Shown piece by piece: positions 43,939 through 52,900 of a stretch of 64,000 nucleotides of DNA. Made by a program: the position numbers and the translations under genes. Position 1 is the stretch's first letter, and each line of letters opens with the position of its first letter. Location of the stretch: positions 2,074,838 to 2,138,837 of the forward strand of contig CM059580.1 in assembly GCA_030386875.1 (NCBI GenBank). Direction: 5' to 3'. The notes under the pieces are model-generated. The model did not search any database, was not told the DNA's origin, and saw only the letters and a program-made list of their open reading frames with translations. The DNA comes from Morinoia aosen. Taxonomy: Eukaryota > Arthropoda > Malacostraca > Amphipoda > Talitridae.

Positions 43939-46900
43939 CTGGCCGGGAGATATTCAGCAATTGAATTCATATAGATTCACTGGGGCGGTCGAAATTCATA
44001 TAGATTCACTGGGGCGGTCGAAATTCATATAGATTCACTGGGGCGGTCGAAATTCATATAGATTCACTGGGGCGGTCGAAATTCATATGAGAAATTCATA
44101 TAGATTCACTGAAACGGGCGAAACTCATAAATGGGATTCTTATATAAAATACATGTTTATTCTAATTCGTAATGAACAGGCTCCGTAATTCAGGCTTCAT
44201 AATTCATGAAAAGCAGGCTTCAAAACCTAGACTTGGTAATTCATAATGAACTGGCTTCATAATTCATAATGAATATCCTCCATAATTCATAATGAATATC
44301 CTCCATAATTCATAATGAATATCCTCCATAATTCATAATGAATATCCTTCATAATTCATAATGAACATCCTTCATAATTCATAAGGAACATCCTCCATAA
44401 TTCATAAGGAACATCCTCCATAATTCATAATGAACATCCTCCATAATTCATAATGAACATCCTCCATAATTCATAAGGAACATCCTCCATAATTCATAAT
44501 GAACATCCTCCATAATTCATAATGAACATCCTCCATAATTCATAATGAACATCCTCCATAATTCATAATGAACATCCTCCATAATTCATAATGAACATCC
44601 TCCATAATTCATAATGAACATCCTCCATAATTCACAATGAACATCCTCCATAATTCATAATGAACATCCTCCATAATTCATAATGAACATCCTCCATAAT
44701 TCATAATGAACATCCTCCATAATTCATAATGAACATCCTTCATAATTCATAATGAACATCCTCCATAATTCATAATGAACATCCTCCATAATTCATAAGG
44801 AACATCCTCCATAATTCATAATGAACATCCTCCATAATTCATAATGAACATCCTCCATAATTCATAATGAACATCCTCCATAATTCATAATGAACATCCT
44901 CCATAATTCATAATGAACATCCTTCATGATTCATAAGGAACATCCTCCATAATTCATAATGAACATCCTCCATGATTCATAAGGAACATCCTCCATGATT
45001 CATAAGGAACATCCTCCATAATTCATAATGAACATCCTCCATAATTCATAAGGAACATCCTCCATAATTCATAATGAACATCCTCCATAATTCATAATGA
45101 ACATCCTCCATAATTCATAATGAACATCCTCCATAATTCATAATGAACATCCTTCATGATTCATAAGGAGAATCCTGCATAATTCATAATGAACATCCTC
45201 CATAATTCATAATGAACATCCTCCATAATTCATAATGAACATCCTTCATGATTCATAAGGAACATCCTCCATAATTCCTAATGAACATCCTTCATGATTC
45301 ATAAGGAACATCCTCCATAATTCATAATGAACATCCTCCATAATTCATAAGGAACATCCTCCATGATTCATAAGGAACATCCTCCATGATTCATAAGGAA
45401 CACCCTCCATAATTCATAATGAACATCCTCCATAATTCATAATGAACATCCTCCATAATTCATAATGAACATCCTCCATAATTCATAATGAACATCCTCC
45501 ATAATTCATAAGGAACATCCTCCATAATTCATAATGAACATCCTCCATAATTCATAATGAACATCCTCCATAATTCATAATGAGCATTCTTCATAATTCA
45601 TAATGAACATCCTTCATAATTCATAATGAACATCCTCCATAATTCATAATGAACATCCTCCATAATTCATAAGGAACATCCTCCATAATTCATAAGGAAC
45701 ATCCTCCATAATTCATAATGAACATCCTCCACAATTCATAATGAACATCCTCCATAATTCATAATGAACATCCTTCATGATTCATAAGGAACATCCTCCA
45801 TGATTTATAAGGAACATCCTCCATGATTCATAAGGAACATCCTCCATAATTCATAATGAACATCCTCCATAATTCATAAGGAACATCCTCCATGATTCAT
45901 AAGGAACATCCTTCATAATTCACAATGAAGTACAATAATATTACTGTACATATTACTGAAGTACAATAATATTCGTAGTCCAATAATATTACTGTGCCGA
46001 GACTGTACTATGGCGCGGTTTGCTCTGCCTTCAGTACACCAGGAGGGCGTCGATTTACTATTCCTGCAGCGGGCGCTGACGGTGCACACTGACAGCTTCT
46101 GCACGGCCTGCTGACGTCTGTCGCATTGTATTGGCTCTGCGTCACCTGCCACTCGTGACCGACTTGACGTGAGCACATCACACACACACACACCTGACGT
46201 CACCACACGCTCACAACTGACTTCACCATACACACCTGACGTCAGCACACACCTGACGTCACCACACACACCAGACGTCAGCACACACACACACACACCT
46301 GACGTCACCACACACACACACACGCCCTCACCGTGTTGCCGCAAAATTTGCCATAGCTCGGCCCGGTGTCGTCGTAGCCCGAGAAGACCTCGACGTAGTC
46401 GTAGCCGCAGTCGTGCTCGTCCTCGAGCTCGAAGGTGAGGAATGTGAGGTGGACGTTACGGCCGGGGGGCGCCTCGATGATCCAGTCGCAGTCCTCCTTG
46501 TTGTCGTAATTCTGGTCACCGTACTTCGCGTGGGAGTACATGTGGCGTACTGAGCCTTCCCCCGCCTGCAGGTGGCCCCCGCACACTGGCGGGGAGAGAG
46601 GAAGGAGGTTATGTTACGTGGAGGTGGCCCCCGCGCAGTGGGAGGGAGAGGGGGTCATTAGTAGGGGTTGTGTTATGGTGTGGGGTGTGGCATTAGTAGG
46701 GGTTGTGTTATGGTGTGGGGTGTGGCATTAGTAGGGGTTGTGTTATGGTGTGGGGTGTGGCATTAGTAGGGGTTGTGTTATGGTGTGGGGTGTGGCATTA
46801 GTAGGGGTTGTGTTATGGTGTGGGGTGTGGCATTAGTAGGGGTTGTGTTATGGTGTGGGGTGTGGCATTAGTAGGGGTTGTGTTAGGGTGTGGGGTGCTG

Positions 46901-49900
46901 TTGTGGTAAATGTGGCGTACCGAACCCTTACCCGCCTGGAGGTGGTCCCGCATACTGGGGGGGGGGAGAGGGGGGGTTGTGTTGGGGTGTTGGGTGTGTT
47001 GTATGTGCCTGATCATCGTGTAGTGCTCCTGGACACCACTCACTACCTCACCACACACACAACACACACATACAACACACACACGCACCTGTGGAGTGCG
47101 TGGCCCGGAAGCCCTTGCGCTGCACGGACGAGTCCGACTTGAAGATCATGAACATCTGGTTGGTGGACGCTACTATGGGGTGCGGCACCTGGTGGGGTGA
47201 GGTTACATTAGGTGGGGTGACGCGAGGCTGGGTAGGGTTTTATGTATTTAACCTGACCCTTCACCCTGTCCCTCAGTAGCTCCTCACCTTGCCCCTCAGT
47301 AGCCCCTCACTCTGCACAACACCAGCCTCTTACCAGTCCCTCACCCTGCCCCCTCAGTAGCCCTTCAGTGGCTCCTCACCTTGGCCCCTTACCCTGCCCC
47401 CTCACCCTGCCCCCTCACCAGCCCCCTCACCAGCCCCCTCACCAGCCCCTCACCTTTGCCCCGCAGTACCGCCCCAGCTTGGCTGCCTGCGGACTGGTGC
47501 CGTCGAACAGGACGATGTAGTCGTATGTGCACTCCTGGTGCGGCTCCAGCTCGAACTGGTCAAACACCTGCAAAAGAATTGAGTGTTAGTGGGCCGTGCA
47601 AGTTGATTTGCTGGGCGGTGGGGTCAACCAGCACCACACAATACCAAAACACCACAACTACCATAACACTTCACAAAACACCCTCCACAACCCCCCACAA
47701 CCACCACCACACAACCACCATAACACCTCACAAAACACCCTCCACAACCCCCCCACAAAATAGCTTCCACAACCCCCCCCCCACAAAAAAGCCTTCACAA
47801 CCCCCTACAACCACCACCACCACCCACTTTCCACACCCCTACAACTACCACACCACACCCCCATACAACCACCACAACACGCCTTACAACTACCAGAACA
47901 TCCCCTACAACCACCACCACAACACCCACCAGCTTGATGCGATGCCCCGGGGTGGTGGTGAAGTGCCAGACGCAGTTCTTCCTGCTGGGGTAGTAGTCGG
48001 GGTAGTTGGGGCTGAAGGCCTGCCCCACGGAGGCGGTGAGCTCGTGCTTGCATCCTCCCTCCTTGCAGTCGTGGCCGTTCTCGTGCAGCGTGAAGCCGTT
48101 GTGGCAGGAGCACTGATACGACCCCACGCTGTTCTTGCAGATGTGCTGGCAGCCCCCGTTGTCCAGGGCGCATTCGTCCTTGTCTGGGGGGAGGGAGGTG
48201 AGGGAGAGTTACTAGGGGTGTTGGGGGAAGAAGGGTTACTGGGGGTGTTGGGGTAAGAGGAAGTTTCAGTTAAAGTTAGTGACGTTGTGGCAGGAGCACT
48301 GATTGTCCAGTGCGCATTCGTCCTTGTCTGGGGAGGAGGGAGGTGAGGGGGAGTTACTGGTGGGTTTAGAGGAGGGAGGGTTGCTGGGGGTGTTGTGAAA
48401 AGGGTTTGTTACAGTTAAAATTAGCGACTTTATTAGGGAATTGTAGGGGAGTGTTGGCTGGTGTTGGGGATTGCTAGGGGGTGTAAGGGTCCGGGGGGTG
48501 TAGGAGGTTTCTGGAGGTGTTTGGATTTACTGGGGGGGAGGGAAGCGGGGGTTACTGGGGTGTGAGTTACAGAGTGTGGCGAACCTCCTCACTAAATTGG
48601 AAACTCCCTTGCATTCCACACACCCTCACCGCCCACCACACACCAACCGCAATCCACACCCACCACACACCCTCACCACCCACTACACGCTCTCCACACA
48701 CCAACCGCAGTCCACACCCACTACAAACGCTCTACTCCACCACACACCCTACACACACACCCTCTACACACCCCACACACTTACTACACACCCGTAAAGA
48801 AGACCGCCGCGAAGCCGGACTTCTGTACCGAGTTGTCCGAGGTGAACTCGACCCTGAGGAGGTTGCCGTCCGAGGTCAGGACGGGCGGCAGCTGCTGGCC
48901 GCAGTACACGCCATGCTTGCGTAGCTCCATGTCGCCCAGGCGGGACCTCACTTCTACACTGTCGTACTCGCAGTCTTGCTGCGGGAGGGGGGGGGAGGGG
49001 GTGGTAAGGGTCACAAGTCGCAACCGTCATAACCGCCACAACACACACAGGTCCCCACATAACACACACATGCACACACACACACAGGGTCCCACACAAC
49101 AAACACAGGCCCAACCTCTACTCAACTCCCGGGACATCACACAATTCCCTGGGACCTCACATTATTCCCCTTCAGGACACAAACACACACAAGGCCCTAC
49201 ACAGGCCTCAACCCTACACAACTCCTTGGGACTTCACACAACTCCCCAGGACCTCATATAACTCCCCGGGACCTCACAAAACTCTCCGGGACCTCACACA
49301 ACTCCCCAGGACCTCATATAACTCCCCGGGACCTCACAAAACTCCCCGGGACCTCACAAAACTCTCCGGGACCTCACACAACTCCCTGGGACCTCACACA
49401 ACTCCCCGGGACCTCACACAACTCCCCGGGACCTCACACAACTCTCGGAACCCCACACAACTCTCGGGACCTCACACAACTCCCGGGACCTCACACAACT
49501 CTCGGGACCTCACACAACTCCCGGGACCTCACACAACTCCCCTGCACATCACACAACTCCCCGGGACCTCACACAACTGCCCGGGACCTCACACAACTCT
49601 CGGAACCCCACACAAATTTCGGGACCTCGCACAACTCCCGGGACCTCACACAACTCCCCTGCACATCACACAACTCCCCGGGACCTCACACAACTCCCCG
49701 GGACCTCACGTTATTCCCCTCGAGGTCGAAGTGGGTGAAGTTGAGGGTGATGCGGTACTGAGGAGGCGCGATGATCTCCCAGATGCAGTTCTTGTTGATG
49801 GGGTACAGGTCGGGGAAGCTGGGGCTGGTGATGCTGCCGTTCGCTGCCTCGATGGGGCCCCCGCACGCGTCTGGGGGGGATCGGGGGGTGTTAGTTGGGG

Positions 49901-52900
49901 GATTACTGTGGCTGTGTTGCCGGGGGGGAGGGGGGGGGGTGTTGCTGCAGCTGTGTTGCCTGCTGGTGACAACATCTCTATTGAACATGCATTTTTTGTT
50001 AATTCCCAGTGCCCCCCCGGCACACTCCCATACACCTCTAGGACACTCCTACTGTTTTACAGAATACACCCCCAGTACATCCCGATTACACCCCTAGTGC
50101 GCGTCGACTTCATCCTTAATATTGTCTTCAATACACCTCATTGCCCAACTCACCCAATACATCACACACCCCACACACTCCCCACCCTCCAATACACCCC
50201 ACACCCCACACACTCCCCACCCCCTCAATACACCACACACTCCCCACCCCCCAATACACCACACACCCCACACACTCCACATACTCCCCACCCCCCAATA
50301 CACCACACACCCCACACACTCCACACACTCTACACACTCCCCACCCTCCAATACACCCCACACCCCACACACTCCCCACCCCCTCAATACACCACACACC
50401 CCACACACTCCACATACTCCCCACCCCCCAATACACCACACACCCCACACACTCCACACACTCCACACACTCCCCACCCCCCAATACACCACACACCCCA
50501 CATACTCCCCACCCCCAATACGCCACACACCCCACACACTCCCCACCCCCCAATACGCCACACATCCCACACACTCCCCACCCCCCAATACACCACACAC
50601 CCCACACACTCCACACACTCCCCACACTCCCCACTCCGCAATATACCACACACCCCACACACTCTACCCCCCCAACACACCACACACCCCCTCACCCTCG
50701 CAACGCCGCCCATCAGAGTGGAGCTCGTAGCCGATGTTGCACTGACACTCGTACCCGCCGAGCTGGTTGATGCAGCGGTGCCCGCAGCCGTGGTCCGTGC
50801 CCGCACACTCGTCGTACTCTGCGGGTGGGGGACGGAGGTGTTAGTTGTGAGGGGGTGTTAAACAGGGGGCTGTGTTGGTTGTGTGGGTGTTACTTGGGGT
50901 GTGTTTATTGGGGGGGGGGTGTTGAACAGGGGTGTGTGTTAGTTGTGGGTATGTTACATGGAGGGGTGTTGAACGGGGCTGTGTGAGGATCACAAGCTTG
51001 ATCCTCATCGTGTTGGAGACACTCTTTTCACCCACTCAAGTGGGTCCCAACCCCCATCCACCCTTCATGAAGGTGGCCGAGAAGCCCGCCTTCTACATGG
51101 ACCCATCCGTCACGAACTTGATCCTCATCTTGTTAGACACACTCGTGGAAACTCACCCTTTCCCCACTTACCCCTTTCCCCATCCACCCATTCACCCACT
51201 CACCTTTCATGAAGGTTGCCGAGAAGCCCGCCTTCTGCACGGACCCATCGGTCACAAACTTGATCCTCATCTTGTTTGAGACGCTCTTGACGTCGTCCGG
51301 CAGCTTGTAGCCGCAGTACACGCCTATCAGCGTGTCGTTGTCGCCGTGACCGTCCCGGATGTCCAGGTAGTCGTAGACGCACTCGTCGTGGTTCTCGATC
51401 TGCACGGTACACAGTGCGGTCATGGTCCAATCTCCATCGTGGTTCTCGATCTGTAGGGTATGGTTCTCTATCTGCAGGGTATGGTTCTCTATCTGCAGGG
51501 TATGGTTCTCTATCTGCAGGGTATGGTTCTCTATCTGCAGGGTATGGTTCTCTATCTGCAGGGTATGGTTCTCTATCTGCAGGGTATGGTTCTCTATCTG
51601 CAGGGTATGGTTCTCTATCTGCAGGGTATGGTTCTCTATCTGCAGGGTATGGTTCTCTATCTGCAGGGTATGGTTCTCTATCTGCAGGGTATGGTTCTCT
51701 ATCTGCAGGGTATGGTTCTCTATCTGCAGGGTAGGGTTCTCTATCTGCAGGGCATGGTTCTCGATCTGCACGGTACACATCATGGTGGTATTATTGGTAT
51801 GCGGTGTAGACAAGAGGACGACAGGCGGACAGTACCTCGAAGGAATGGAAGCGGAGGAGGACAACAGGCGGACAGGAGGACAACAGGCGGACAGTACCTC
51901 GAAAGAATGGAAGCGCAGCGCCACCTGATAGCCCTCAGGGACGGTGATGAGCCAGACACACTCCTTGTCTTGGCGGTAGTCGTCCGGGTAGTTGGGGGAC
52001 TCCAGCCGCCCCCCCTCCTGGGACAGCTCCCCCCCGCACACCGCTGCAACACGGTAAAGGTGTGTTTTTATTCCAATCATGATCCTGTACGTTTGAATTG
52101 ATAACAAAGAAATTGATAACAAAGAATCACCCTGAACGTTGGTACAGGATGCTCGTCGTAGCCGAATGGTTAAGGAACCCGCCCTTCCGTGAAGGTGTCG
52201 AGGGTTCGAATCCCGGCGCTGGGTGGCGATTTTCTCCTCTGGGTGTAGGTGAAAAATTCAAAACACAATTGCCCACTCTACCCAGGTGTCGGAAATGGGT
52301 ACCGGCTTGACCGGGGGTAACCGTCATGGCGTCCTGGTGTTAGTTATGAGGCATTTGGTATACCAATGTACAAGGTGGTGTGTGTCAGGCTTGGTTGAAC
52401 GAACAAACAAACATCGGCATCTAAGGATGCTTTATTTCCAACCAAGCCTGACACACACCACTCCGTACATTGGTATACCAAATGCCTCATAACTAACACC
52501 AGGACGCCATGACGGTTGGTATATCAAATGCCTCATAACTAACACCAGGACGCCATGACGGTTGGTATATCAAATGCCTCATAACTAACACCAGGACGCC
52601 ATGACGGTTGGTATATCAAATGCCTCATAACTAACACCAGGACGCCATGACGGTTGGTATACCAAATGCCTCATAACTAACACCAGGATGCCATGACGGT
52701 TGGTATACCAAATGCCTCACAACTAACACCAGGACGCTATGACGGTTGGTATATCAAATGCCTCATAACTAACACCAGGACGCCATGACGGTTGGTATAC
52801 CAAATGCCTCATAACTAACACGAGGACGCCATGACGGTTGGTATACCAAATGCCTCATAACTAACACCAGGACGCCATGACGGTTGGTATATCAAATGCC

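Noticed and set aside
44225..45930. CRISPR-like array
   Set aside because: No unique spacers; units are contiguous and the genome is eukaryotic.
52150..52222. tRNA gene
   Set aside because: A and B boxes are good, but no acceptor-stem pairing is apparent, and the sequence continues into a repeated SINE body.
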